Below, piece by piece: positions 23,793 through 36,843 of a stretch of 64,000 nucleotides of DNA; position 1 is the stretch's first letter; every line of letters begins with the position of its first letter. The position numbers and the translations under genes are program-made. The notes below the pieces were generated by a model, which saw only the letters and a program-made list of their open reading frames with translations, was not told the origin of the DNA and did no database searches. Origin of the DNA: Terebella lapidaria (lineage: Eukaryota > Annelida > Polychaeta > Terebellida > Terebellidae); the NCBI GenBank assembly GCA_949152475.1, contig OX424561.1, positions 19,090,481 through 19,154,480 on the forward strand, in the 5' to 3' direction.

Positions 23793-26700
23793 TCATCTGA
23801 TATCAGACTCTCTGTTGAGACAAGCCATCAAGAGTTCTATTTTGTTGATGAAATTCTTTCCCTCCATTTTGTCGAGGTGTACTTCGTTGAATGGACCGCC
23901 AATGTGGGCCCACTTAGGATCAGTTACAAGACTGCCTGGTGCATCCAGTGCCGACAGACCACGAGGCTTCTGCAGGCAAACACGAATCCCACTCGCAGGA
24001 CCACTCTTGACCGACAACACTCTGCAAACATAAAGACTCTATTCAGAAGCTGTTCGATTACACAACACTTATTATGAAGAACATTCGGCAAATAATCCTC
24101 AAACTTCATAGGGAATTTAGGGATCAACATATACTATAGGTATCACTCAATGTTAGTCTAATCAGTGAACTCAGTGAGTTGACCATGTTGGCCTGTTCTT
24201 GGAAGTTTTACTGTAGTTACCTGTCTCCACTTGGTGAAGTGACCATGATGGCCTGTTCAAAGAGATTTTACTGTAGTTACCTTTCTCCACTTGGTGAAGT
24301 GACCATGATGGCCTGTTCTAGGAGGTTTTACTGTAGTACCTGTCTTCACTTGGGTGAATGACCATGATGGCCTGTTCTAGGTGGTTTTACTGTAGTTACC
24401 TGTCTCCACTTGGGGAAGTGACCATGATGGCCTGTTCTAGGAGGTTTTACTGTAGTTACCTGTCTCCACTTGGTGAAGTGACCTTGATAGCCTGTTCTAG
24501 GTTTTGCTGTAGTTACCTGTCTCCACTTGGTGAAGTGACCATGACGGCCTGTTCTAGGAGGTTTTACTGTAGTTACCTCTCTCCACTTGGTTAAGTGACC
24601 ATGATGGCTTATCCTATGAGGTTTTGCTGTAGTTACCTCTCTCCACTTGGTTAAGTGACCATGCTGGCTTATCCTAGGAGGTTTTACTGTAGTTACCTGT
24701 CTCCACTTGGTGAAGTGACCATGATGGCCTGAGCAGTACCAATGGACTCCATCTCTCCCACCCCAACATAGCTCTGTGAAGTTAGTGACAGACTTGTCCA
24801 GCCCATTATCTTGGACAGGTGCTGCACTGTGTTAATGTGGTGTTGTGCAACCTACAAAAGACAATCAGAAATCACATACAAATACAAAGAATTGTGCCTT
24901 TCCTGTTGTGATACTTCCCCGGATCAATGAACTATTGCAATATTGCAATCACAAGAAAATTGGTATTGCAGATGAAATCATCATGTGAATAATTGTGAAT
25001 AATTCAATTTTCCGAACCTGGCCGAGAGTGAAGTCTTTGAGTTCCTGTTTCTCCCATGACATATCAATGACTCGTCCATCCTTGCACACAACCTTCATAC
25101 AGTCCACGTATATGTGCAGTGTGAATGAAGTCCTGCGAAATGGTAGATCATAGTACTACTCAGACAAGACCGTCATGCTTTCTTTACACAAAAGATAGAA
25201 TTGAAACATTTACACACACAACATGATGTATAAATCATTTGCACACCTGACATTCTCGTAGCCTGTGGAGGTGATGTTCACTTTGACCATTGCCTCAACA
25301 GCTGAGCTTAGGCTGCTCCAGTGAGCGGCAATCTGAGGATCCTGAACCAACTGAGCCAGCTCGTCCAGTACCATGATAGCCCTGTATATACAACACAGGC
25401 AAAGTCTATTGCGTAGTTCACATCATACAGTTCCATCTAATCATCCCATAGTACGCACACAATAAACCACAGATTTCAACACGTGTTGTACTGACCTGCG
25501 TCGTAGAACAATATGTCTGGCTTGCTTGATAATCTGTTCCAACAAGGTTTCCCTGGAAGTTACATAATTGCAATATTATTCACCTAAAGCAGTTGCTTCC
25601 ACATTTCTCAAGAAACACCAGTTGGGAAAAGTAAAGCATGTACTATAGTACATCTGAGTGGACTACAAGACTCACTGTTGGCCGAGCTCCAGTAGTTCAC
25701 TGCCTGTGAAGGCCTGCGGTCCGGCCAGGCGACGTCGCTTGCTCATGCCCAGCAGAGCCGTCACGGGGTGCGGCATTGTGTGGTATGAGTTGTTGTAGTG
25801 AACCTGAGTCAGCAGCTGGTGCAGCGAGTGTTCCAGGACATAGTTCTGGTCGGGCTTGGGAGGCTGCATTGGGAGCTGTTGGGAGCGAGTGATGTACATA
25901 AAGGATAATCTTCATAAACTCATAAACCAAGGAAACTCAAATTTGGCAACATTTTGCTTGTATTTTATTCAAGTTAGGTTTTGAAGGTTATTGGATAATG
26001 CTTGGGCTGTTACCATGGTTACCTCACCTTTTTGTCCTTATTATTTGAATGCCTCAATGCGATACTCAGCTGAACACCAGGGAATAACTGAAACACAGCA
26101 TCCGACAATTAAAAATATATTTTGCATACTCATCTAACATACATGTGCCAATATTTTCAAATCAAGATTGGCAAATTGGATAATCCATATGATATATGGA
26201 CCCAATTTGCAGCTACATGTATGTAATACAGCTATGTAATATACCATACCTATATTTTCTTCAGTGACATTACTTACATGTGATAGGATATGGTTGCCAA
26301 CAACTATATGAGGAAGGGGAGATTTTGACTGAACGGCTTCCTTTGCAAGCTGGAACATACATTATTAGCCTAAAAAATCACAGACAGGTTGAACACACTT
26401 CAACACAATTCAATAAGTTTACTGCAAGCTAGTAGTTGGAAGACTGACACGACGACGTGGTTGGAACTGACCTGAGCAAAAATCTCCTTGCAGAAGAGAA
26501 CATTCTGAGCACTCTCGAGACGCTTGTACCACGGAGCCTCTGGCGGGAGAGTGCCGGGCGGCGAGTGCAGCTCCAGGTCAGCGCTCGCCAGGGTCGTGTC
26601 ATCTGTACAGTATTAGAAGGAATGTCAGCCTCGTGTTCTATAGGGGGCTGGAGGGTGGTCTTCAACACTAAGAGCCACATTTAGGTATCATATATCAATA

Positions 26701-29700
26701 GCATACTATTATCAGTCTTGTCATTTAATTGCCATTTAGAAGTGAGTCATGTTGTAAGTGCACATTATCTAACCTGCAAGTTTTTTGATGGAGACCTGGA
26801 TGTAAGCCACACCCTCGAGGTCACTAGGTATGGTGACTTGTAGTGCACTCTTTTGACTGGGATGTGGAGTGGGGGAGCTGGTCGTGGCTTCTTTGGACTC
26901 AATCTCACTCTTAGTTACCTCAAATGTACCACTTTGCCAGAACCTCGACCCAGCTGACAAATCATCAGATACATTCATTGTTTGTTTTCCATCATCATCA
27001 GTTAAAAATCATGTTTAACTTTGATCAAATCCCATCTCAGCTGAAGTACATTAGCATATATATATATCATTAATATGTTAAATCAATTGCAGATGAAAAG
27101 TCATTCAAATGTGCATATAGATATTGAGATAGTCCAGCGTTTGAGCCACACTGACCAGACTTGTAGCTCAAGTCGCCCAATATGTTGCTGCCGACTTTTT
27201 TCAGTCGCCACCGTTGTCTTAGTTTGAGAAGGTCATAGTGAAAATCTGGGTTGGTGCGCTTTGAGGCTTGGTCCTGAGACTTTCTAAGTCGCTCACTGCC
27301 AGCACTCAGTATTGCTGCTGCTGATCCCAGGGCCTGGAAATTACATGTAATTTACCAGTACATACAGAATCGCTGTACTGCTCACCTACTTACTTGTAGC
27401 ATTCTTCGTCTCTCTAATCCTATCGCTCTAGAACTACATTTGCATAAGTGTATATTGATATGTTGAATCAATTGCAGATAAAAGGTGTTTCAAATCATTT
27501 GTACTAAAATTTATTATTTCACTGCTGCTTCTGCAGAGTGCACAATACTATACTCGGATTTTTCTAACTCGTTTACACTGTTTTTCGCTAATATTTTTGT
27601 GATGCTAAATGCTATCGTTCTATAACTTGGCATACTTCACCTGGGAGTCAAACGGCAATTCTCTACAAAATTTAACATAGCTATCACGAAAATTGAAGAA
27701 GTTGGCAATCTACCCCAATGTTAAATTTAGCCCTATTATTTAATTTCTGGGCCCGCACACAATTTTGTGCATTTGCTCGGTTTTGTAGCGGAGCAATGTT
27801 TCAAAATCAACATGTTTGTGTAGAATACACCCAGTGTATCTCCTGGTTCAAAGTTACAAGAATATTTCGAATCCTGATGGATGTAAACAGGACAAATTCC
27901 TCGAATATGCTCAGATTCTCGAGATCCCGTTTTGGGCTGAAATTTAACATTGAGGTAGATTGCCAACTTTTTCAATTTTCACGATAGCTGTCTGAAATTT
28001 GGTGGAAAATTGCCGTTTGCCTCCCAGGTGAAGTATGCCAAGTTATGGAACGATATCATTTAGCATCACAAAAATATTAGCGAAAAACAGTGTAAGCGAG
28101 TTAGAAAAATCCGAGTATAAATAATGTACATGATGTATGTGAATAGTGCCAGACCAGCTGAAACTAGACATAAAAGCCTATAGGCTTTGTGGCATCCCCC
28201 AATTTGTTCTTATCATTTCAAATGGTCATACTGGACTGAGAAAAGGATACATAGGCCATTGTATGTGGGTAAGAGTGAGAGCTCATCAGACAGTTTCTTA
28301 CCAGAACTGCTTTCTACCATCTTGACAACTTGGCCCACCAGACATTTGCCACCCAAAATGACTGGACAATTGCCCAGCCAATATTCAGAGTACTACCCAG
28401 CCAATATTCAGAGTACTAGTATATTTAATCAGGATGTTCGTGATATTTTTCAGGTGCTCCTGTCAAATGTAAAATGATACGTAATGCTGTGTCATCTTGG
28501 CCAATTTTGTGATTCCAAAACTGGTACAAACAGTGGAATATTCGCATTCACATTATAACCAAAGCCAAACATTCCCCAGCTAACTAAAAAATTAGCCCAA
28601 AGGCTAAGATAGGTTACCGGACAATTTTGGTTTGGCCATGGCAGCATTGGCAGGTAACAGACCTTGAGATTTACCAATCAAGGTTCGCAGTGTAAACATA
28701 TGACCTTGGGATTTACCAATCAAGGTCATCCGTATGAACTTCGATGTAACCATTACATGTATGTGTGCGGCATTTGATATTCTATATGTTGGGTGGAATC
28801 ATTTAGGCCGCTCAGGTCAATTTACACATTCCAAGTCAGACATTTGGCACTCAAGGTCATCTGACGTCAAGTTCAAGGTCATCATTAGTTGTGCCATATA
28901 TGTCTTCCTATATGTTCATAATGCAAACAGGAGCTCTATCTGCAAGCATTTCATCTACAAAGGCAAATCTGGGCATTTTTTGACCCCAAAATGGCTGTTT
29001 TGACCTTTCAAGGTCATCCAAGGTCAAATTCAAGGTCACCACACAAATCGCCATATATGACTTCCGATTTGAAAGTGCCAATTTCTAAGCTCTATCTTCA
29101 AGCGTTCTATGAGTACAGTCCTGACAGCTCCCATTATGAAGGAAAAAAGTGGCGAAAATTTTCTAAGTCCAAAATTTTTTTCAAAGGGTGAAAATTTTTT
29201 TTTGCCTAGAAATGGCCCAAAATGGATAGTAATGTTATTTGGGGCGAAAAATTTTTTTTTCGCCGACTCGTCAAAAATTCAAAATGGCCGCCACACTGAG
29301 ATCGGCGATTCAAGGGCAACAAAACTTATACACGTCGCAGAGGTATATAAGAGGAATCTTTTTAAGCAAAAATCTCAAAACTGATCAGAGAGTTTTTGAG
29401 AAAATACAGACCAGGTGCAAATTTGAGCGTTTTTCGACCCAAAAATGGCTGTTTTGACCTTTCAAGGTCATCCAAGGTCAAATTCAAGGTCACCACACAA
29501 GTCGCCATATATGACTTCCCATTTGAAAGTGCCAATTTCTAAGCTCTATCTTCAAGCGTTCTATGAGTACAGTCCGGACAGCTCCCATTATGAAGGGAAA
29601 AAGTGCCGAAAATTTTCTAAGTCCAAAATTTTTTTCAAAGGGTGAAAAATTTTTTTTGCTCTAGAAATGGCCCAAAATGGATAGTAATGCGATCTGGGGC

Positions 29701-32700
29701 GAAAATTTTTTTTTTCGCCGACCCACCAAAAATTCAAAATGGCCGCCACACGAAAACCGGCAGATTTAGGGCAACCAAACTTATACATATCACAGAGGTA
29801 TATGAGGGGAATCTTTTGGAACCAAAAACTCAAAACTGATCAGACAGTTTTTGAGAAAATGGCCGTCAAAGTCCAAAATTGAGCGTTTTTCGACAAAAAC
29901 GGCCGCCATTTTGAAAAAAATGCGAAAATCAAAAAACAAAAAAATACCTCCTTCTCAAAATATTTTTAGGCATTTTTGTGCAAAATTTCAGAAAGATTCG
30001 ATCGTTAACTTTAAAGATAAAAATGTTAACGCCGGACGGACGGACGGACGGACGGCTAGGCTCACGTCCGATACCTTGTGGGACTTTTACGTTGTGGGTT
30101 TTTTTGTACGGTACATTGTGTGGCTTTCAAAAAAGTTCGCACGTTTGATACCATGTGTGTTTATTTGTCCATGTCATTGTGGGACTATGTCCAACTCGCT
30201 GTGGGTTTAATAAATTGTCTCAGAAATAATAAGTTATGGATAAGATACAGTGGGGTCCAAAAGACTTTGACCACATTGAGTGTGTCATAATAACTAGCGT
30301 ACAATAGAAGACAGTGTTTATTACATGCGGACTCTAAAGCTAAATCCTCTGCTCATATTTATAGACATGTATCTCAAATTGATACCAGAAGGTTTATTTC
30401 GGTAAAATCAACAAATTTTACCAACAAAATTAGATAAATAAGGAAATGTGACATATTTATTATATGTCACCAACTCATCCTAAACTTGTGAAACACATTA
30501 AGATAAGAGGTTGCAATGAAACTGATATTGACCAACACACAATCACCAACCACATTGCACCCCAATCCTGTTATTTTTCGCATTCCATCAATTTTCCTAA
30601 GCAAATTTAAAAACATTCAAATTTAGAGTTTTTACCCAAAAAAATATTTTAATGTTGCACAATCAAACTTTCTGAATATCTGATGTTATTTGTGTTTACA
30701 TACATGAGAGTGACTGAAAGAACAAATAACAGACAACTTAGATTAAATAAATTATATTTTAATGATAGGTTTTAGAAAAGGTGATATTATCAGGTTGGTC
30801 TAAGACTAAAGGACCCCACTGTATGCATTTTGCTGGTCACTCAATGACTAAACTTTTACTATTATTGCTGTATATTTACAGAAGAAATTCAAGGGAACAG
30901 GCCTGACAGACAATCTCTACATTTATAAGCACATATATTCTACATAAATCTAACAACTTTTACTGCACACCCTTCATATGCTCAAATATTGATTAGAAAA
31001 ATACAATGCTGAGTTCATAGAGCAATATTTATTCAAAAAGCTGCTCAACAGATATCCCAGTTATGACCAACAATAGCTTAGTGAACAGCACTGTTCAGCA
31101 TCATACAAAGTTTATTCAACGGATCATCAACTCAACATTTTGATTGCTTCCAGCGAGTAACAATATTTGAATAATCTACATTATACAACATGCCACTTAT
31201 CTACATTATACAACATGCCAAAAACAAAACTTTGTACAGTCAGTTTGATACTTTGTGAATAAATAACAAAAGAGTCACCTCATTTCATATCTCAAGGTTT
31301 TTTGTTAAATCTTTTCAATTTCTGCGACATCTACTTCGGTCCACTTTGCACGGCTCATTGGCTTTTTCAGTTTTGCTCTTGTTAACTCAGGGTAGTTGCC
31401 AGAAAAGGTCAGATGACGCTCAGATCCAGGATGTTAACGTATTGATGTCCGGGCAGTACTCGGATCCAGGTTAGTGTAAGTGGGAGCACTGCTAGGATCT
31501 AGCCTGTCTGGAAAAAAACATAGATAACATTTATTTTCTTAGAAAATAATCCAATACATGTATATGATTCGGCTGATATTCTATTCTGTACAGTATCAGA
31601 AATATTATTATACTAACTGCAATTTAGATATGTACCTTCCATTGTGATTCCACTCAATTACCAGTAACCAGTTATTTTCAATGCATTCATAACATTTCGT
31701 GGCTTAAATGTTAAATGCACAACAAATTGTCTGACAAGAATAACTCTGTATACAATCATAAACCAATCAAAAGGAGGCTCAATTTATGCAATATTTATGG
31801 CTGACAATACAAACCTGTGATATCTGCGTATTGTAATTCACTTTGGTGCTGTTTAATCTTGTGAGCAATGTCTTTCAAGCATTCATGGCTCCTCATGGAT
31901 CCATCTCCTAAAAGAACAAGAATGTATTAATATTTAACCACAGTCAAATTACTTCCCTACTAGCATCAATGCAAACCCGCAGACACAAGTTTGGACACAC
32001 AACCACAATCAATACATAGTTTTAAACGGTTACGACAAAAAAAAAAATTACTGACAATCAAAGTAGATTTGCGTCAATGGAACACATGAATTAGGAGCCA
32101 AAAATCAATGTACCTCTTGTACCTGAGGTGCAAAACCCGTATTTGTTACTGTTCCAAATTCCTGCTCTTGTTGTGGTGTCAGGATCCGACAAGAATCACA
32201 AGACATCCTGGGTGTAGCTTAATAGTAAACCGATACTGGTCAACTCCTCTGAAAGACACAAATGCAAAATGCAACTAATGAATAAAGTGATAATTATGTC
32301 CTAAATGTTTGACTGAAATGTTTTCTTATTCATGTCTGCGATATCATAGTAGAGTGTTTACAGGAGGTCAGTATAAAATGAGGTCAGTATTCTTCACAGT
32401 CCATTTGCTATTTTCACGTAATTATAAGAACCAAATCGATTGCAGTTTTGTTGTTCATCCATTTACTTGTATCAGGTTTCTCAGTCTTCGTGTATTAAAC
32501 TTTACATAAATCTATTGGGCCTAATAGAAGCATGTGCCCTTACACGGCCCTAATAGAATAGCGCCCTGCCCCCCCCCCCCCCCTCCTGAAAAAAAACTGT
32601 AATGTTTTCAGCTTTATAACTACCCTTGTATCCTCATAACAATGGTCTTATAATGTTTTATCTAGGCTATTTTGTCAGCAAATTAACACATAACAAACAC

Positions 32701-35700
32701 TATATTATATATGATATCAATAATTAAATTATTAATTAAAGATGTGCACTATTAAATGTTGAGTCTTGCATTGGAGCACCGCTCTTCCATTGGGACTAAT
32801 AAGATAACATAAAATCATAGATTTACAGGATGAAGCTCATGCAGCTGAGACATTCTGTCTATGCATTTAACTAGTCCTGCAGCCGCTCTGTCTGTGCCTA
32901 TTGCACAAAGACCGTAGGTCTAACCGAGTTGAAAATGTAAAAATTACATAAGTGGCCGTAACTTTCAGTACTACTCAACATAGTGACTTGTGAGTTTAAG
33001 AATAATATAGGTGCATTGGATAGCTTGTTAAAGATCATGTCCAGGATGATCTGCTAAAAGAACTGTAAAAATGTTGCCGATGTGAGAAATGTCATGAACT
33101 TTATTTCGGGGTGATACAATGATAATAATACTTACGGCATTATATCAGACCGCACGAAGTTTTGAACAAAATGCCCCATTCATCCTCCATCTCACGGACC
33201 TGTGCAGGCAATGGGAGAGGCCATTTCTTCCATTTTATGTACACAAACATCCTGGAAATGAAATAAATGATCATTGGTATAATCTAAAACAGACAATTCT
33301 CAGTCATAGCATATATTTGTTATGTGCACATTTACCACCATAAATTTTACATGTCAGCCACTTTGTGTTCTACTTTGGGGTTCTCTCTGCCAAATTTTAT
33401 ATCCAAACACACCATACCATGTCATGAATACCTATGTCGTACCAAAACCTCCTTCAACCTTGTGTAAAATATCTGCCTGAAATTCTGTGTGCCTTTATCC
33501 TGTTTATTATCCATACATAAACAACACTTCTTCCCGAAGGTATTTGTATAATATCTTCGGGAAGAAGTGTTGTGGATGATCAGTCAATACAACAGTCAAT
33601 ATTTGTTCTATTAAATATTTTATTTTTATTTTGTTTGAATGTCTGCAAACTTATAGGTTTCTCAGCAAATTCATTTCTGCGAAACTACGGTGCTCAAAAA
33701 GCTAAACATGCACTTATATAGCAACTATTTCCGAACTGTTGTAACATATTTCATGATTTTCCCACGTGACAAATTCTGTCAGACGAATCAGCTCGGAATT
33801 TACCTAAACATAACAAATTTCTCTGTTTAACAAGAATTTTTTCCTGCCAATACCTGTGAGTCTTTTCAGTTAAAAAGTTTGTGTGGCTTTATTGTCCATA
33901 CTTCTGTGTTTATTCCAACAACATGTCTCTACTATTCCCTACCAAGACTTATGTGTCTTTTCAGTCCAAATTTGTGTGGCTTTATTGTCCATGCTTCTGT
34001 GTTTATTCTAAAAACATGTCTCTACTATTCCCTACCAAGACGTGCGTGTCTTTTCAGTCCAAAGTTTGTGTGGCTTTATTGTCCATACTTCTGTGTTTAT
34101 TCTAACAACATGTCTCTACTATTCCCTACCAAGACGTGTGTCTTTTCAGTCCAAAGTTTGTGTGGCTTTATTGTCCATACTTCTGTGTTTATTCTAACAA
34201 CATGTCTCTACTATTCCCTGCCAAGATTTGTGTGTCTTTTCAGTCCAAAGGTTGTGTGGCTTTATTGTCCATACTTCTGTGTTTATTCTGACAACATGTC
34301 TCTACTATTCCCTGCCAAGACTTGTGTGTCTTTTCAGTCCAAAGTTTGTGTGGCTTTATTGTCCATACTTCTGTGTTTTTATTCTAACAACATGTCTCTA
34401 CTTTTCCCTACCAAGACTTGTCTGCTTTTCAGTCCAAAGTTTGTGTGGCTTTATTGTCCATACTTCTGTGTTTATTCTGACAACATGTCTCTACTATTCC
34501 CTACCAAGACTTGTGTGTCTTTTCAGTCCAAAGTTTGTGTGGCTTTATTGTCCATGCTTCTGTGTTTATTCTAACAACATGTCTCTACTTTTCCCTACCA
34601 AGACTTGTCTGCTTTTCAGTCCAAAGTTTGTGTGGCTTTATTGTCCATACTTCTGTGTATATTCTAACATGTCTCTACTTTTCCCTACCAAGACTTGTGT
34701 GTCTTTTCAGTCCAAAGTTTGTGTGGCTTTATTGTCCATACTTCTGTGTTTATTCTGACAACATGTCTCTACTTTTCCCTACCAAGACTTGTCTGCTTTT
34801 CAGTCCAAAGTTTGTGTGGCTTTATTGTCCATACTTCTGTGTTTATTCTAACATGTCTCTACTTTTCCCTACCAAGAGTTGTGTGTCTTTTCAGTCCAAA
34901 GTTTGTGTGGCTTTATTGTCCATACTTCTGTGTTTATTCTGACAACATGTCTCTACTTTTCCCTACCAAGATTTGTCTGCTTTTCAGTCCAAAATTTGTG
35001 TGGCTTTATTGTCCATACTTGTGTGTTTATTCCAACAACATGTCTCTACTATTCCCTGCCAAGACTTGTGTGTCTTTTCAGTCCAAAGTTTGTGTGGCTT
35101 TATTGTCCATACTTCTGTGTTTATTCTGACAACATGTATCTACTTTTCCCTGCCAAGACTTGTGTGTCTTTTCAGTCCAAAGTTTGTGTGGCTTCATTGT
35201 CCATACTTCTGTGTTTATTCTGACAACATGTCTCTACTTTTCCCTGCCAAGACTTGTCTGCTTTTCAGTCCAAAGTTTGTGTGGCTTCATTGTCCATACT
35301 TCTGTTTATTCTGACAACATGTCTCTACTTTTCCCTGCCAAGACTTGTGTGTCTTTTCAGTCCAAAGTTTGTGTGGCTTCATTGTCCATACTTCTGTGTT
35401 TATTCTGACAACATGTCTCTACCTTTCCCTGCCAAGACTTGTCTGCTTTTCAGTCCAAAGTTTGTGTGGCTTCATTGTCCATACTTCTGTGTTTATTCTG
35501 ACAACATGTCTCTACTTTTCCCTGCCAAGACTTGTGTGTCTTTTCAGTCCAAAGTTTGTGTGGCTTTATTGTCCATACTTCTGTGTTTATTCTGACAACA
35601 TGTCTCTACTTTTCCCTGCCAAGACTTGTGTGTCTTTTCAGTCCAAAGTTTGTGTGGCTTTATTGTCCAAACTTCTGTGTTTATTCTGACAACATGTCTC

Positions 35701-36778
35701 TACTTTTCCCTGCCAAGACTTGTGTGTCTTTTCAGTCCAAAGTTTGTGTGGCTTTATTGTCCATACTTCTGTGTTTATTCTGACAACATGTCTCTACTTT
35801 TCCCTGCCAAGACTTGTGTCTTTTCAGTCCAAAGTTTGTGTGGCTTCATTGTCCATACTTCTGTGTTTATTCTGACAACATGTCTCTACTTTCCCTGCCA
35901 AGACTTGTGTGTCTTTTCTGTCCAAAATTTGTGTGGCTTTATTGTCCATATTTCTGTGTTTATTTCAACACGTCCATGTTCTTGTGTTATTCTCAAGATC
36001 AGTTCAACTATATTTTCCCAAACCTCTGTGTTTAATTGATCCACCGTGGGTTATTGTGAATGCCTACCTGAATTGCATGCTGAATTCGGCCTTGTTTTAC
36101 CCAATATTTGTGAGTTTAATCAGTTAATCTGTTCATCACTTATGTGTTTTTAATGTCCATGTTTATGTGTTTCAGTTTACCTAAATAAAAAATCATGCTC
36201 AATGAAGCTCTTGATAGCCTCATAACAATGATTTTCCTTTAATATCATGTGCATCTATGCAACTTCTAAAACAAATTCACACTCTAGATCTACTGAACTC
36301 GATTTAGGAAAACGTTCAGCTTTTGGGTGCAGCAAAACACCACATTATCGCCCACTGTGACTTGCAACTATAAGGGTCTTCGTTTACATTACCAAGTCAT
36401 ATTTTACTAATTCGACAAATCTAATTGATATGCATCTCCTTCAATTTACTGTGCATTGCTAGACCAGACATACAGCATAAATTATTTCGTAGAGTGGCGG
36501 TCGAGACCCTGTGAACAGCCGAAACACGAAAGTCCCACAAGAAGAATGTCTGACACCGCCACTCCCGTTTTCTATTCTGATTTCTTCTGTAAATCTGTAT
36601 TCTCACCAGCTGCGATTTACGCAATGTATGTGAGATACAAGAAACACGTCTGGTGACACCACGACTGAGATATATCGATCTCCTGCCGGGTGTGCACTTT
36701 TCGCACCCCTGTATAAATACACAAAGACAATAGTTCCCATGTTCGAATTATTTTGCAGTCATTCGCTAGGTGACAGCA

Positions 36779-36843
<65 letters not shown>

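Noticed and set aside
24179-24594. 20-residue repeat protein on the plus strand
   Set aside because: Artefact of the 60-bp MED17 junction array.
33879-36039. Family of overlapping 110-230-codon plus ORFs (CGFIVHTSVFI repeats), possible membrane protein
   Set aside because: The unit is 94 bp, so each frame shifts at every repeat and the ORFs end after about three to seven units. No start or splice logic.
36456-36656. Short plus ORF with MSDTATPVFYSDFFCKS
   Set aside because: No family recognised. It lies between inverted gagtggcggt words and probably belongs to an unclassified repeat.
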